Notes: generated by a model from the sequence alone, not told the origin. Positions 49,056 to 60,019 are shown, counted from the first letter of the stretch. The stretch is DNA of 64,000 nt from Serratia sp. FDAARGOS_506 (GCF_003812745.1 NZ_CP033831.1:3534001-3598000), one strand, 5' to 3'. Translations and numbers: made by a program.

Positions 49056-50022
49056 ACCGATTAAAAAAGTGTCGATAGTCATCCCGGTATACAACGAGCA
49101 GGAAAGCCTGCCGGCGTTGCTGGAGCGTACTACCGCCGCTTGTAAGCAGTTATCTCAACCTTATGAAATTATCCTCGTCGACGATGGCAGCAGCGACAAC
49201 TCCGCCGACATGCTAACCGCAGCGGCGGAAAAGCCGGACAGCCACGTCATCGCCGTTTTGCTGAACCGCAACTATGGCCAGCACTCGGCCATTATGGCCG
49301 GTTTCAACCAGGTGACCGGCGATCTGGTGATTACGCTGGACGCCGATCTGCAGAACCCGCCGGAGGAGATCCCTCGTCTGGTCAGCGTGGCGGAAGAGGG
49401 CTATGACGTGGTGGGCACCGTGCGCGCCAACCGTCAAGACTCCTGGTTCCGCAAAAGCGCTTCGCGCGTGATCAATATGATGATTCAGCGCGCTACCGGC
49501 AAGTCGATGGGGGACTACGGCTGCATGCTGCGCGCTTACCGTCGTCATATCGTTGAGGCGATGCTGCACTGCCACGAGCGCAGCACCTTTATCCCGATTC
49601 TGGCAAACACCTTTGCCCGCCGCACGACCGAGATCGACGTGCGCCACGCCGAGCGCGAGTTTGGCGATTCCAAGTACAGCCTGATGAAGCTGATCAACCT
49701 GATGTACGATCTGATCACCTGTCTGACCACCACGCCGCTGCGTTTGCTCAGCGTGGTCGGCAGCATCGTGGCGCTGTCCGGGTTTGTGTTGGCGCTGGTG
49801 CTGATTGCGCTGCGTCTGCTGCTCGGCCCTGAATGGGCCGCCGGCGGCGTGTTCACCCTCTTCGCCGTGCTGTTCACCTTTATCGGCGCCCAGTTTGTTG
49901 GCATGGGGCTACTGGGTGAATACATCGGCCGCATCTATACCGACGTGCGCGCACGTCCTCGCTATTTTGTTCAGAAAGTGGTCGGCGTACAGCAGGACCA
50001 CAATACTCAGGAAGAAGAATGA
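49042..50022 (+). CDS. arnC: Undecaprenyl-phosphate Ara4FN transferase ArnC
   Basis: Inner-membrane glycosyltransferase (family 2) that moves 4-formamido-arabinose to undecaprenyl phosphate. The 326-residue product has the GT-A domain ([34 protein letters not shown]) and two C-terminal membrane helices (about 235-260 and 270-295). GTG at 49042 with GGAG eight bases upstream gives the E. coli-like N-terminus; it overlaps arnB by 14 bases. An ATG further up would add residues absent from relatives. Confidence 0.95.
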   Translation: MSRVEPIKKVSIVIPVYNEQESLPALLERTTAACKQLSQPYEIILVDDGSSDNSADMLTAAAEKPDSHVIAVLLNRNYGQHSAIMAGFNQVTGDLVITLDADLQNPPEEIPRLVSVAEEGYDVVGTVRANRQDSWFRKSASRVINMMIQRATGKSMGDYGCMLRAYRRHIVEAMLHCHERSTFIPILANTFARRTTEIDVRHAEREFGDSKYSLMKLINLMYDLITCLTTTPLRLLSVVGSIVALSGFVLALVLIALRLLLGPEWAAGGVFTLFAVLFTFIGAQFVGMGLLGEYIGRIYTDVRARPRYFVQKVVGVQQDHNTQEEE

Positions 50023-52004
50023 TGAAAGCTATTGTATTTGCTTACCATGATATTGGCTGCGCAGGTCTGAAAGCGCTGACTGAGGCGGGTTATGATGTGC
50101 AGGCCGTATTTACGCACACCGACGACCCTGGTGAGAACAACTTCTTCTCCTCCGTGGCCCGTTTGGGCGCCGAATTGGATCTGCCGGTCTACGCGCCGGA
50201 AGACGTGAACCACCCGCTGTGGGTTGACCGTATTCGCGACCTGCAGCCGGACGTGATTTTCTCGTTCTACTACCGCCACATGCTGAGCGACGAGATCCTC
50301 TCGCTGGCACCGCAGGGCGGTTTCAACCTGCACGGTTCGCTGCTGCCGCACTACCGTGGCCGCGCCCCGGTGAACTGGGCGCTGGTGAACGGCGAAACTG
50401 AAACCGGCGCCACGCTGCACAAGATGGTGAAACGCCCGGACGCCGGTGACATCGTTGGTCAGCAGAAAGTGACCATCGCCGACAACGACACTGCGCTGAC
50501 GCTGCACAAAAAAGTGCTGGAAGCCGCGCAGGCCGTATTGAAAGAGCAGCTGCCGAAGCTGAAAAACGGCACGGCCACCTTCACCAAGCAGGATGAGTCT
50601 CAGGCCAGCTACTTCGGGCGCCGCACTGCAGCGGACGGCGAGATCCTGTGGCACAAGTCTGCCAGAGAGATCAACAACCTGGTACGCGCCGTCACGGAAC
50701 CGTACCCGGGTGCCTTTAGCTACCTCGGCCAGCGCAAACTGATCGTCTGGCGCTCTCGCGTGCTGGATACCCAACACGACAAACAACCGGGCACCGTGCT
50801 GAGCACCTCGCCGCTGGTCATCGCCTGTGGCGAAGGCGCGCTGGAGATCGTCGCCGGCCAAAACGACAGCGGTCTGTACGTGCAGGGCAGCCGCCTGGCG
50901 CAGGAAATGGGCATCGTCACCGACGTGCGTCTGGCCGCCAAGCCGAACGCCGTAATGAAGCGTCGCACCCGCGTGCTGATCCTCGGGGTCAACGGCTTCA
51001 TCGGTAACCACCTGACCGAGCGCCTGCTGCGTGACGATCGCTACGACATCTACGGTCTGGATATCGGTTCTGACGCCATCAGCCGCTTCCTCGACAACCC
51101 GCGTTTCCACTTCGTGGAAGGTGATATCAGCATCCACTCCGAGTGGATCGAGTATCACATCAAGAAATGCGACGTGGTGCTGCCGCTGGTGGCGATCGCG
51201 ACGCCGATCGAATACACCCGTAACCCGCTGCGCGTGTTCGAACTGGACTTCGAAGAGAACCTGAAGATCGTTCGCGACTGCGTGAAATACAACAAGCGCA
51301 TCATCTTCCCGTCCACCTCAGAAGTGTACGGCATGTGCGACGATAAAGAGTTCGACGAAGACCATTCGCGTCTGATCGTCGGGCCGATCAACAAACAGCG
51401 TTGGATCTACTCGGTCTCCAAACAGCTGCTGGATCGGGTAATCTGGGCTTACGGCGCTAAAGAAGGCCTGAAGTTCACGCTGTTCCGTCCGTTCAACTGG
51501 ATGGGGCCGCGCCTGGATAACCTGGACGCTGCGCGCATCGGCTCTTCCCGCGCCATCACCCAGTTGATCCTCAACCTGGTGGAAGGTTCACCGATCAAAC
51601 TGATGGACGGCGGGGCGCAGAAACGTTGCTTCACCGACATCAACGACGGCATCGAAGCGCTGTTCCGCATCATTGAGAACCGCGACGGCCTGTGCGACGG
51701 CCAGATCGTCAACATCGGCAACCCGACCAACGAGGCGAGCATTCGCGAGCTGGCGGAAATGCTGCTGGAAAGCTTCAACAACCACCCGCTGCGCGACCGC
51801 TTCCCGCCGTTTGCCGGCTTCAAGGACGTTGAGAGCAGCAGCTACTACGGTAAAGGTTACCAGGACGTCGAACACCGCACGCCGAGCATCAAGAACGCTC
51901 ACCGCCTGCTGGGCTGGCAGCCGACCATCGAGATGAAGCAAACCGTCGCCGATACGCTGGACTACTTCCTGCGCACTACCGTTCAGGAAGGGAACGGTGC
52001 ATGA
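50022..52004 (+). CDS. arnA: Bifunctional UDP-glucuronate decarboxylase / Ara4N formyltransferase ArnA
   Basis: Two-domain cytoplasmic enzyme, 660 residues as in E. coli. The N-terminal formyltransferase (about 1-304) has [15 protein letters not shown], with the Asn and His of the active site. The C-terminal decarboxylase (about 315-660) has the NAD motif [10 protein letters not shown] and a SDR Tyr-Lys pair in [13 protein letters not shown], with the Ser/Thr in PSTSEVYG. Two ATGs stand in tandem at 50019 and 50022; the second aligns with E. coli. The start overlaps the arnC stop. Confidence 0.97.
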   Translation: MKAIVFAYHDIGCAGLKALTEAGYDVQAVFTHTDDPGENNFFSSVARLGAELDLPVYAPEDVNHPLWVDRIRDLQPDVIFSFYYRHMLSDEILSLAPQGGFNLHGSLLPHYRGRAPVNWALVNGETETGATLHKMVKRPDAGDIVGQQKVTIADNDTALTLHKKVLEAAQAVLKEQLPKLKNGTATFTKQDESQASYFGRRTAADGEILWHKSAREINNLVRAVTEPYPGAFSYLGQRKLIVWRSRVLDTQHDKQPGTVLSTSPLVIACGEGALEIVAGQNDSGLYVQGSRLAQEMGIVTDVRLAAKPNAVMKRRTRVLILGVNGFIGNHLTERLLRDDRYDIYGLDIGSDAISRFLDNPRFHFVEGDISIHSEWIEYHIKKCDVVLPLVAIATPIEYTRNPLRVFELDFEENLKIVRDCVKYNKRIIFPSTSEVYGMCDDKEFDEDHSRLIVGPINKQRWIYSVSKQLLDRVIWAYGAKEGLKFTLFRPFNWMGPRLDNLDAARIGSSRAITQLILNLVEGSPIKLMDGGAQKRCFTDINDGIEALFRIIENRDGLCDGQIVNIGNPTNEASIRELAEMLLESFNNHPLRDRFPPFAGFKDVESSSYYGKGYQDVEHRTPSIKNAHRLLGWQPTIEMKQTVADTLDYFLRTTVQEGNGA

Positions 52005-52906
52005 AGAAAGTCGGTCTGCGGGTTGATGTAGATACCTTCAGCGGCACCCGTGAAGGGGTGCCGCAGTTGCTGGACCTGTTCGACAAGTACGATATTCAGG
52101 CCAGCTTCTTCTTCAGCGTGGGACCGGACAACATGGGGCGCCATCTTTGGCGCCTTTTGCGTCCGAAATTTCTGTGGAAAATGCTGCGTTCGAACGCCGC
52201 CTCGCTGTACGGCCTGGACATTCTGCTGGCTGGCACCGCCTGGCCGGGGCGCAACATTTCACGCGCGTTGGGGCCGTTGATGAAGCGTACCGCCGAAGCC
52301 GGCCATGAGGTGGGGCTGCACGCCTGGGATCACCAGGGGTGGCAGGCCAAGGTCGGCAAGTGGAGTGAGGCGCAGTTGACCGAGCAGGTGCAGCTGGGCG
52401 TCGACGCCCTGAGCGCCTGCACCGGCCAGCCGGTGAAATGCTCCGCCGTGGCGGGCTGGCGAGCCGATACGCGCGTGCTGGAGGTCAAGCAGCGTTTCGG
52501 CTTCCATTACAACAGCGATTGCCGCGGTACCCATCCGTTCCGTCCGGTGCTGAGCGACGGGCGTCACGGTACGGTGCAAATTCCGGTGACGTTGCCGACT
52601 TTCGACGAAGTGATCGGCAGCGAAGTCAGCATGGCCGACTTCAACGACTACATTTTGCGCGCCATCGAGAACGATCGCGGCGTGCCGGTGTACACCATTC
52701 ACACCGAAGTGGAAGGCATGTCGCAGGCGGCGATGTTCGAACAGTTATTGCAACGCGCACAGCAGCAGGGCATCGAATTCTGTCCGCTGAGCGCGCTGTT
52801 ACCACAAGATTTGGCGTCACTGCCGTTGGGCCGCATCAAGCGCGCTCCTTTCCCCGGCCGCGAAGGTTGGCTGGGCTGTCAAACCGATGTGAAGGACGTT
52901 ACATGA
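52001..52906 (+). CDS. arnD: Undecaprenyl-phosphate-Ara4FN deformylase ArnD
   Basis: Polysaccharide-deacetylase-fold enzyme that removes the formyl group from lipid-linked Ara4FN, committing it to transfer. The 301 residues contain the N-terminal catalytic Asp motif (RVDVDT), the metal His pair in [13 protein letters not shown], and the C-terminal His in [10 protein letters not shown]. The ATGA overlap with arnA indicates coupling. Confidence 0.95.
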   Translation: MKKVGLRVDVDTFSGTREGVPQLLDLFDKYDIQASFFFSVGPDNMGRHLWRLLRPKFLWKMLRSNAASLYGLDILLAGTAWPGRNISRALGPLMKRTAEAGHEVGLHAWDHQGWQAKVGKWSEAQLTEQVQLGVDALSACTGQPVKCSAVAGWRADTRVLEVKQRFGFHYNSDCRGTHPFRPVLSDGRHGTVQIPVTLPTFDEVIGSEVSMADFNDYILRAIENDRGVPVYTIHTEVEGMSQAAMFEQLLQRAQQQGIEFCPLSALLPQDLASLPLGRIKRAPFPGREGWLGCQTDVKDVT

Positions 52907-54567
52907 AGGCGCTAAAAGGATCCTGGGCCATTCTGCTGGCCGTTTTTTTTGCTCTGGTTTACCTGATCCCGCTTAACGGCCGCCTGCTGTGGCAGCCAGA
53001 TGAGACGCGTTATGCCGAGATCAGCCGTGAAATGCTGCAGCGCGGCGATTGGGTTGTGCCGCACCTGCTGGGACTGCGCTACTTTGAAAAGCCGGTGGCG
53101 GGTTACTGGTTCAATAACATCAGCCAGTGGCTGTTCGGCGAAAACAACTTTGCGGTGCGTTTCGGCTCGGTGTTCAGCACCGGCATGACCGCATTGCTGG
53201 TGTTCGCGCTGGCGATGCTGATGTGGCGCAATGCGCGCCGCGCCAGCCTGGCGATGCTGATGTTCCTGTCGATGGTGCTGGTGTTCAGCATCGGTACCTA
53301 TAGCGTGCTCGATCCGATGATCTCGCTGTGGCTGGCGGCAGCGATGGTCAGCTATTACCTGACGCTGAAAGCCACTTCTGTTAAAGGCAAGCTGGGCGCT
53401 TATGCGCTGCTGGGCTTGGCCTGCGGCATGGGCTTTATGACCAAGGGCTTCCTGGCGTTGGCGGTGCCGGTGATCGCGGTGATCCCGATCGTCATCCAGC
53501 AACGCCGTATCAAGGATCTGCTGTGCTACGGCCCGGTGGCGATCGTGACCGCTACGTTGCTCAGCCTGCCATGGGCGCTGGCGATCGCGCAACGCGAACC
53601 CGATTTCTGGAATTACTTCTTCTGGGTCGAACATATTCAGCGTTTCGCCGAAGATAACGCCCAGCACAAGGCGCCGTTCTGGTATTACCTGCCGATCCTG
53701 CTGGGTGCGGTGCTGCCTTGGCTGGCGCTGCTGCCCGGCGCGCTGCTCAAGGGTTGGCGCGAACGCGTACAGCGTCCGGAGCTGTTCTTCCTGCTGAGCT
53801 GGGCGATGATGCCGCTGATCTTCTTCAGCATCGCCAAAGGCAAACTGCCGACCTATATTCTGCCGTGCATGGCGCCGCTGGCGCTGCTGATGACCGCCTA
53901 TGCGGAAGACTACGCCGCCACGCTGCGCGCCAGGCTGTTCAAGGCCAACGCTTGGCTGAACGGTCTGTTCGGCCTGATCGGCATCGTGGCGCTGGTGGTG
54001 TTGAGCTCCGGCCTGCTGCCGAAAGCCCATCTGTTTACCGCGCAGGAGTGGCCTAAGGTGGTTCTCGGCCTGATCGCCTTCGGCGGCTGGCTGCTGTTCG
54101 CGCTGGTTTCCGTTCGTGATAATGGCCGTCAATGGCGCTGGGCGGCGGCTTGCCCGGTGCTGCTGTGCCTGGTGATTGGCTACGCCATCCCGCAACAGGT
54201 GACCGATTCCAAGCTGCCGCAGAACTTCGCGCGCGCCACGATGGGCGAGCTGGGCGACAGCCGCTACGTGCTGACCGACAGCGTCGGGGTAGCGGCCGGT
54301 CTGGCCTGGGAACTGAAGCGTAGCGATGTGCTGATGTACAGCCAGAAAGGCGAGGTGGCCTACGGTCTGGAGTATCCGGACGCCAAGGGCCATCTGATCA
54401 GCGACGCCGACTTCCCGCAGTGGCTGGCGCAGGCGCGCAAACAGGGGAATGTGTCCCTGGTGCTGCAACTGTCCCGTGGCGAAGCGTTGCCGCAGGAGCT
54501 GCCTGCCGCAGACAAGGTGGATCGTATGAATCGCCTGGTGCTGATGTGGTATAAACAGCAACCATGA
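52903..54567 (+). CDS. arnT: Lipid A L-Ara4N transferase ArnT
   Basis: Inner-membrane GT-C glycosyltransferase (PMT family) that adds L-Ara4N to lipid A phosphates on the periplasmic face. The 554 residues (E. coli 550) begin with a membrane helix and the catalytic-loop text [16 protein letters not shown]. About twelve helices follow, then a periplasmic C-terminal domain (about 435-554). The open frame extends back to 52438 through arnD, but [14 protein letters not shown] at 52903 is the family start, with an ATGA overlap. Confidence 0.96.
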   Translation: MKALKGSWAILLAVFFALVYLIPLNGRLLWQPDETRYAEISREMLQRGDWVVPHLLGLRYFEKPVAGYWFNNISQWLFGENNFAVRFGSVFSTGMTALLVFALAMLMWRNARRASLAMLMFLSMVLVFSIGTYSVLDPMISLWLAAAMVSYYLTLKATSVKGKLGAYALLGLACGMGFMTKGFLALAVPVIAVIPIVIQQRRIKDLLCYGPVAIVTATLLSLPWALAIAQREPDFWNYFFWVEHIQRFAEDNAQHKAPFWYYLPILLGAVLPWLALLPGALLKGWRERVQRPELFFLLSWAMMPLIFFSIAKGKLPTYILPCMAPLALLMTAYAEDYAATLRARLFKANAWLNGLFGLIGIVALVVLSSGLLPKAHLFTAQEWPKVVLGLIAFGGWLLFALVSVRDNGRQWRWAAACPVLLCLVIGYAIPQQVTDSKLPQNFARATMGELGDSRYVLTDSVGVAAGLAWELKRSDVLMYSQKGEVAYGLEYPDAKGHLISDADFPQWLAQARKQGNVSLVLQLSRGEALPQELPAADKVDRMNRLVLMWYKQQP

Positions 54568-54908
54568 TGGGTTTTTTGTTGGTGGTTGTGGTCAGCCTGC
54601 TCACCTGTGGTGGGCAGCTGTGCCAGAAGCAGGCGGCGCACTGTTGGGAGCGGGCGGAGGAGTCGCGGCTGAAGCAGACGCTGCGTTGGCTGGCGCTGGC
54701 GGTGCTGTTGCTGGGGCTGGGCATGGCGGTGTGGCTCAATGTGCTGCAACGCCTGCCACTCAGCCTGGCTTACCCGATGCTCAGCTTGAACTTCGTGATG
54801 GTGACGCTGGCGGCGCGCTGGCTGTTTCATGAGCCGACGACCGCGCGCCACTGGTGCGGCGTAGCGTCGATTATGTTGGGGATCCTGCTGATGAGCGTGC
54901 ATTCATGA
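54564..54908 (+). CDS. arnE: Ara4N-phosphoundecaprenol flippase subunit ArnE
   Basis: Small multidrug resistance-like inner-membrane protein, 114 residues (113 if the second ATG at 54567 is used) with four helices. With ArnF it flips the lipid-linked Ara4N to the periplasmic side. The family signature [20 protein letters not shown] is present. It overlaps the arnT stop by four bases. Confidence 0.93.
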   Translation: MMGFLLVVVVSLLTCGGQLCQKQAAHCWERAEESRLKQTLRWLALAVLLLGLGMAVWLNVLQRLPLSLAYPMLSLNFVMVTLAARWLFHEPTTARHWCGVASIMLGILLMSVHS

Positions 54909-55297
54909 AGGGCTATGCCTGGGGCGCTGCCAGCGTGTTGCTGGTGACGCTGGCGCAGTTGCTGATGAAGTGGGGCATGGCGCAAATCCCGCTGATGTCG
55001 TTCGCCGACGTCTCTTTGGCGTTGATCGGCGACTACTGGCTGCCGCTGTTGGCGGTGGGCGGCGGGATCTTCGGTTATGCGCTGTCGATGCTGTGTTGGT
55101 TCTTTGCGCTGCGTCACCTGCCGTTAAACCGCGCTTATCCTCTGCTGAGCGTCAGCTACGCATTGGTCTATCTGGCGGCGGTGATCCTGCCGTGGTTTAA
55201 CGAATCCGCTACGCTGCTGAAAACGTTGGGTACGCTGTTTATTCTGTTCGGCGTCTGGCTAATTAACAGCAAATCCGAGACAAAATCGCCGGAATAG
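54905..55297 (+). CDS. arnF: Ara4N-phosphoundecaprenol flippase subunit ArnF
   Basis: Partner of ArnE, 130 residues with four helices. The family text [27 protein letters not shown] is present. A longer open frame exists upstream in the arnE region, but the ATG at 54905 overlaps the arnE stop and matches family length (E. coli 128). Last gene of the operon. Confidence 0.94.
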   Translation: MKGYAWGAASVLLVTLAQLLMKWGMAQIPLMSFADVSLALIGDYWLPLLAVGGGIFGYALSMLCWFFALRHLPLNRAYPLLSVSYALVYLAAVILPWFNESATLLKTLGTLFILFGVWLINSKSETKSPE

Positions 55298-55473
55298 GGT
55301 CAAAACCGGCGATCCTGCTATTATCTCCCTCATGGCGCTTGCCTTTTTCCCCGTGCGGGAGATAAATTAACGCCAAATAGCGCTCTCCTTACGTGGTGCC
55401 GGCTTTGCCTCGCAGGCGGTGTGGTGGTGTACCGATTGGCATAATGCGGCAGCGTGTTCAATGAAGGGATATT

Positions 55474-55938
55474 ATGCGGATGCGTGTGTGGTTTTTATTA
55501 GCCAGTTTGATCCTCGCCGGTTGCAGCAGCCATGCGCCGCCGCCCAGCGGCCGCCTGGCGGACTCTATCGTGGTGGTGGCCCAGCTCAACGAGCAATTGC
55601 GCCAGTGGTATGGCACGCCATACCGTTACGGCGGTCTGGATCGCGGCGGGGTAGATTGTTCCGGCTTTGTTTATCGCACGTTCCGCGATCGTTTCGATAT
55701 GCAACTGCCGCGTTCGACCGAAGAACAAACCTCGCTGGGCACCAAGGTCTCGCGTGATGAGCTGATGCCGGGCGATCTGGTGTTTTTCAAAACCGGCGGC
55801 GGTGAGAACGGCCTGCACGTCGGTATCTACGATACCAACGATCAATTTATCCATGCTTCGACCAGTCGCGGAGTGATCCGCTCCTCGCTCGATAACGTCT
55901 ACTGGAAGCGGGTGTACTGGCAGGCGCGACGCATTTAG
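55474..55938 (+). CDS. nlpC: NlpC/P60-family lipoprotein NlpC
   Basis: Predicted murein endopeptidase, 154 residues. The lipobox LILAGC places the lipidated Cys at 17. The NlpC/P60 triad is intact: Cys62 in DCSGF, His115 in LHVGIY and the polar third residue His127 in FIHAS. An N-terminal signal segment anchors it to the membrane. In E. coli it directly follows btuD; here arnBCADTEF sits between them. It has a separate start with AAGGGA upstream. Confidence 0.94.
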   Translation: MRMRVWFLLASLILAGCSSHAPPPSGRLADSIVVVAQLNEQLRQWYGTPYRYGGLDRGGVDCSGFVYRTFRDRFDMQLPRSTEEQTSLGTKVSRDELMPGDLVFFKTGGGENGLHVGIYDTNDQFIHASTSRGVIRSSLDNVYWKRVYWQARRI

Positions 55939-55997
55939 CCTTAACCCATTGATTTGGTGTATCATGGCGGCATCATGTGTTTTGAACGGTGCCTGCC

Positions 55998-57011
55998 ATG
56001 AACAGTCTGCGTTTACTGATCTCCGACTCCTACGATCCCTGGTTCAACCTGGCAGTGGAAGAATGCATCTTCCGCGAGATGACCACGCAAAAAATCCTCT
56101 TCCTGTGGCGTAATGCCGAAACAGTCGTGATCGGTCAGTCGCAAAACCCCTGGAAAGAGTGCAACACCCGGCGCATGGAGCAGGACGGCATTCGGCTGGC
56201 GCGGCGCAGCAGCGGCGGCGGGGCGGTATTTCACGATCTGGGCAATACCTGTTTTACCTTTATGGCCGGCAAACCGGGTTACGACAAAAGCGTCTCGACC
56301 GACATCATTCTGCAAGCGCTGCGGCAATTGGGTGTCACGGCCGGCGCGTCGGGACGCAACGATCTGGTGATGGAGACTGCCGACGGTCCGCGCAAAATAT
56401 CCGGCTCGGCCTATCGAGAAACGCAGGATCGCGGTTTCCACCACGGCACGCTGCTGCTGAACGCCGATCTGGAGCGGTTGGCGGACTACCTAAATCCGGA
56501 TCCCAAAAAACTGCAGGCCAAAGGCATCACCTCGGTGCGTTCGCGCGTCGCCAATTTGGCGGAGTTTTTGCCGGGCATCAGCCATGAGCAGGTGTGCGGA
56601 GCCATCGTGCAGGCCTTCTTCGCCCACTATGGCGAGACAGCCGAGCCGGAGATCATTTCGCCGGACGTGTTCCCCGATTTGCCCGATTTTGCCGCGCAGT
56701 TCGCCAAACAGAGCAGCTGGGAGTGGAATTTCGGCAAGGCGCCGGCGTTCAGCCATCTGCTTAACGAACGCTTCGTCTGGGGCGGCGTGGATTTGTTCTT
56801 CGATGTAGAGAAGGGGATGATCGTCCGCGCACAGGTGTTCACCGACAGTTTGAATCCCGCCCCGCTGCAGCGGCTGGCGGAAGCGCTGGTGGGCTGCGCG
56901 TATCGCAGCGAGCCTGTTGCCGCCTGCTGTGACCGACTGATGGCGGAGTATCCGCAACAGGCGGCCGAATTGACAGAGCTGCGGCAATGGCTGAGCGAAA
57001 CGATCCGTTAA
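55998..57011 (+). CDS. lplA: Lipoate-protein ligase A
   Basis: Activates lipoate with ATP and attaches it to lipoyl domains of 2-oxoacid dehydrogenases and GcvH. The 337 residues match E. coli (338). Signature regions are [20 protein letters not shown], the catalytic lysine in [11 protein letters not shown], and [12 protein letters not shown]; the C-terminal accessory domain covers about 247-337. The GTG at 55989 is in frame, but [15 protein letters not shown] at 55998 is the family start. E. coli lplA lies far away near serB, so this location is a local difference. Confidence 0.96.
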   Translation: MNSLRLLISDSYDPWFNLAVEECIFREMTTQKILFLWRNAETVVIGQSQNPWKECNTRRMEQDGIRLARRSSGGGAVFHDLGNTCFTFMAGKPGYDKSVSTDIILQALRQLGVTAGASGRNDLVMETADGPRKISGSAYRETQDRGFHHGTLLLNADLERLADYLNPDPKKLQAKGITSVRSRVANLAEFLPGISHEQVCGAIVQAFFAHYGETAEPEIISPDVFPDLPDFAAQFAKQSSWEWNFGKAPAFSHLLNERFVWGGVDLFFDVEKGMIVRAQVFTDSLNPAPLQRLAEALVGCAYRSEPVAACCDRLMAEYPQQAAELTELRQWLSETIR

Positions 57012-57029
57012 CCCGAGATCGTGGTGGTG

Positions 57030-57060
57030 AAGGGATGAGCGTGCTCATCCCTTTTTTTAT
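57030..57060 (+). terminator. Rho-independent terminator after lplA
   Basis: Stem AAGGGATGAGC / GCTCATCCCTT with a very short loop, then seven T. Confidence 0.92.
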
Positions 57061-57525
57061 CGCTGAAATTGACGTTTCGCAGGTGCGGTAGCGCAAATTT
57101 TATGAAAATCAAGGTGGGCATTTTTTTACGTTTTCAATGCCACGAATAACGAGAGGAATTGATGTGTTATTAGATTTAATCAGTCATCGTTAACGACAGG
57201 AAAAATTGATGTTACGGCAGAAAGATTATTTTACTTTATTTAAGATTTTTCTTAAATAAAACAAAGGAGATAAGTCAAATTTAGCCCTTCATCCATTCTA
57301 CTTAAGCCAAATATCTTTTCACATCACGCGTTGGGTGAGGAAAATGGCATAAGTTCGGCTGCTTTTCTTTTGCGCCTTTCGCGATTGTCGTATAGCTTTA
57401 ATCTATCAATTAAATGATATTTCATGGGTATTTACATTGATATTTCCGATTAATCCCAGAAGGATTGATCGATAAAATATATTGATATACGATGATACGC
57501 TAGCCATTCATCCTGTGGCATTAAA
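57061..57525. other. Long AT-rich intergenic region upstream of the EAL gene
   Basis: About 465 bases, clearly AT-rich against a GC-rich genome, with no credible gene. It contains a perfect inverted repeat at 57235-57260 and an AAGGAGATAAG ribosome-site-like string at 57263-57274 that is not followed by a start codon. The composition suggests a complex promoter or H-NS-bound DNA. Confidence 0.5.
57235..57260. repeat. AT-rich perfect inverted repeat
   Basis: TTTATTTAAGA, four T, then the exact reverse complement TCTTAAATAAA. Could be an operator or form a weak hairpin. Confidence 0.5.
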
Positions 57526-58257
57526 ATGAACATCCAACTCGAAGCTGACTTTATTAGTAGCTATGTTTTTCAACCTGTTTACTCAATGGAGGGCAGGCTG
57601 TTGGCGGTGGAAATGTTGAGCCGTTTCAACAGTCCCGACGGTGATTTAGCCATGCCGGCCGAAATTGGGATTAATTTATTGGCACCTGAACAAAGGATTG
57701 AGTTATTTAATGAGCAATTGAAACTTGCAGAGCGGCATGCGGCCTGGTTTACCGGTAACAGCGTGCAGTTGACCATCAATATCGAAGAAACCATCGTTGA
57801 GCTTATTCTTTCCGATCCGGCGTTGTGCCAATGGATCAGGCAATATCCTTTTATTGCATTCGAAATGAGTGAGAGTTTTCCGAATCTTTCGGCCGGGAAG
57901 AACAACCCGAGCGTGCAGCGATTAAGCGAAATGTTTACGCTATGGCTCGATGATTTCGGTTCCGGTAAAGCCACCTTAGCCGCGCTGTATGATGGTTTGT
58001 TTGACTACGTAAAGATAGACAAGCGTTTTTACTGGCAGCTGTTTACCCATCAGGGGTATGACGTGGTCATCGACTCGTTGTTAAAGAATATCAACCTGTT
58101 GTGTAAAGGCGTGATCGTCGGAGGAATAGAGAAAAAAGAGTACTTTAATAAACTCAGATACGCCGGTGTTTTAGGCCTGCAAGGTTTTTTATGGCCCAGC
58201 ATTGGTGTGGATAATCTGCAAGCTTTGCTGGCGAAGCCCAGCGAGTTCAATAATTAA
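57526..58257 (+). CDS. rflP: EAL-domain protein at the ydiV/rflP locus
   Basis: EAL-only protein of 243 residues, with no sensor domain. In E. coli the gene between nlpC and ydiU is ydiV (rflP), a degenerate EAL protein that binds FlhD and blocks flagellar gene expression. This protein resembles YdiV (FQPVYSMEGRLLAVEML, FPNLSAGKNNPSVQRL, LQGFLWP) but keeps most canonical residues: Glu29, Asn85, Glu113, Asp142-Asp143 in DDFG, Lys163 and Gln219. The usual EGVE motif reads GGIE. So it may bind or cleave cyclic di-GMP as well as, or instead of, acting on FlhDC. Codons are AT-richer than in neighbours. Confidence 0.85.
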   Translation: MNIQLEADFISSYVFQPVYSMEGRLLAVEMLSRFNSPDGDLAMPAEIGINLLAPEQRIELFNEQLKLAERHAAWFTGNSVQLTINIEETIVELILSDPALCQWIRQYPFIAFEMSESFPNLSAGKNNPSVQRLSEMFTLWLDDFGSGKATLAALYDGLFDYVKIDKRFYWQLFTHQGYDVVIDSLLKNINLLCKGVIVGGIEKKEYFNKLRYAGVLGLQGFLWPSIGVDNLQALLAKPSEFNN

Positions 58258-58294
58258 GAAGTGATATAAAAAACTACACACAATGAGGTAAATA

Positions 58295-58381
58295 ATGTGC
58301 GGGATGATGTTTGTCGTGATTCCGTCGCCGTTATTCGCCATCGTTTTTGAGCTGATGACACCGTTTGTCAGCCTGCGTTAA
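58295..58381 (+). CDS. Possible 28-residue hydrophobic peptide
   Basis: Short ORF MCGMMFVVIPSPLFAIVFELM ending TPFVSLR, with GAGG six bases before its ATG. Hydrophobic over most of its length, so a small membrane peptide is possible. It sits 37 bases after the EAL gene in the same direction. The good ribosome site is the main support; no homologue is known to me. Confidence 0.35.
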   Translation: MCGMMFVVIPSPLFAIVFELMTPFVSLR

Positions 58382-58516
58382 ATCGCGTTTCCTCCGTTAG
58401 GCGCAAACGCCAAACTCCCCGCATCCGTCCTGGCGACAGGCGGATGCGTTCTCCCTGCATTCCTTCGGTGTTAATCCGCCCGTTCAGGCTCTACACTACG
58501 CTGAAACGGAGGGCCT

Positions 58517-59959
58517 ATGCCGCAGTTCGATAATGCTTACTACCAACAGTTACCCGGTTTCTACACCGCCCTGAACCCGACGCCGCTCAAGGATACACGC
58601 CTGCTGTACCACAGCGAGCCGCTGGCGCGCGAGTTGGGGCTGGATGAAAGCTGGTTTACCCAGGATAAAACCCCCATTTGGGCGGGAGAAACGCTGCTGC
58701 CGGGCATGCAGCCGTTGGCGCAGGTGTACAGTGGTCACCAGTTCGGCGTGTGGGCCGGGCAACTGGGTGATGGCCGCGGCATTTTACTTGGCGAACAGGT
58801 CCTGGCGGACGGCAGCCGCCGCGACTGGCACCTGAAGGGCGCCGGGCTGACGCCATATTCGCGTATGGGGGACGGCCGCGCGGTGCTGCGTTCGGTTATC
58901 CGCGAGTTTCTGGCCTCTGAGGCGCTGCATCATTTGGGGATCCCCACCACCCGAGCGCTGACCATCGTGACCAGCCGCCAGCCGGTGTTCCGCGAGCAGC
59001 CGGAACGCGGCGCCATGCTGATGCGGGTGGCGGAAAGCCACGTGCGTTTCGGCCACTTCGAACACTTTTACTACCGCAAACAGCCGGAGCAGGTGCGGCA
59101 GCTGGCGGATTTCGTCATTGCCCGTCACTGGCCACAGCTGCAGGATCTGGCTGAGCGTTACCAGCTGTGGTTTACCGACGTGGTGGAACGGACGGCGCGC
59201 CTGATCGCCCATTGGCAAACCGTCGGTTTCGCTCACGGTGTGATGAACACCGACAACATGTCGATTCTTGGCATCACTATCGATTATGGCCCTTACGGCT
59301 TCCTCGATGACTACCAGCCCGGCTATATCTGCAATCACTCCGACCACCAGGGGCGTTACGCCTTCGACAATCAGCCGGCGGTGGCGCTGTGGAACCTGCA
59401 TCGCCTGGCGCAGACGTTGTCGGGGCTGATGACCACTGAACAGCTGCAGCAGGCGCTGGCGGCGTATGAACCGGCGCTGATGCGCGCCTACGGCGAACAG
59501 ATGCGCGCCAAACTCGGCTTCTTCACGCCGACGGCGCAGGACAACGACGTGCTCACCGGTCTATTGAGCCTGATGGCGCAGGAAGGGCGGGACTATACCC
59601 GCACGTTCCGCCTGTTGAGCGACACTGAGCAGCAACAGGCGCAGTCGCCGCTGCGCGACGAGTTTATCGACCGCGCGGCGTTCGACGCCTGGTATCAGCA
59701 GTATCGCGGGCGTCTGCAGCAAGAACAGGTGAGCGATGAGGAGCGGCAACGGGCGATGAAGGCGGTGAACCCGCGCCTGATTCTGCGCAACTATTTGGCG
59801 CAGCAGGCGATTGAGGACGCGGAGCAAGACGATGTGGGCCGTTTGCAGCGCTTGCATCAGGCCCTGCTGCGGCCGTTCGACGATGCGCCGGAATATGACG
59901 ATCTCGCCGCGCTGCCGCCGGACTGGGGCAAACATCTGGAGATTTCCTGCTCCAGCTGA
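58517..59959 (+). CDS. selO: Protein adenylyltransferase SelO (YdiU)
   Basis: Pseudokinase-fold enzyme that transfers AMP to Ser, Thr or Tyr of target proteins, part of the redox stress response. The 480 residues match E. coli (478). Key text includes [33 protein letters not shown] (nucleotide binding), [15 protein letters not shown] (catalytic-loop Asp/Asn) and [11 protein letters not shown] (metal Asp). The C-terminus ends CSS, the site that holds selenocysteine in animal SelO and Cys in bacteria. Preceded by a plain GGAGGG site. A strong terminator follows. Confidence 0.96.
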   Translation: MPQFDNAYYQQLPGFYTALNPTPLKDTRLLYHSEPLARELGLDESWFTQDKTPIWAGETLLPGMQPLAQVYSGHQFGVWAGQLGDGRGILLGEQVLADGSRRDWHLKGAGLTPYSRMGDGRAVLRSVIREFLASEALHHLGIPTTRALTIVTSRQPVFREQPERGAMLMRVAESHVRFGHFEHFYYRKQPEQVRQLADFVIARHWPQLQDLAERYQLWFTDVVERTARLIAHWQTVGFAHGVMNTDNMSILGITIDYGPYGFLDDYQPGYICNHSDHQGRYAFDNQPAVALWNLHRLAQTLSGLMTTEQLQQALAAYEPALMRAYGEQMRAKLGFFTPTAQDNDVLTGLLSLMAQEGRDYTRTFRLLSDTEQQQAQSPLRDEFIDRAAFDAWYQQYRGRLQQEQVSDEERQRAMKAVNPRLILRNYLAQQAIEDAEQDDVGRLQRLHQALLRPFDDAPEYDDLAALPPDWGKHLEISCSS

Positions 59960-59986
59960 GATGAAAAAAGGGCGCCTCATGGCGTA

Positions 59987-60019
59987 ATGCCAGTCAGTTA
60001 AGCCTGACTGGCATTTTTT
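59987..60019. terminator. Terminator after selO
   Basis: Eleven-base perfect stem ATGCCAGTCAG / CTGACTGGCAT with a six-base loop, then TTTTTA. Strong on the plus strand. Confidence 0.92.

Noticed and set aside
52438-52902. N-terminal extension of arnT running back through arnD
   Set aside because: Open frame only; it translates arnD in another frame, and the family start with an ATGA overlap lies at 52903.
52912-54561. Long minus-strand ORF (549 codons) opposite arnT
   Set aside because: Gln/His/Arg-rich antisense translation with no fold-like features; arnT is certain.
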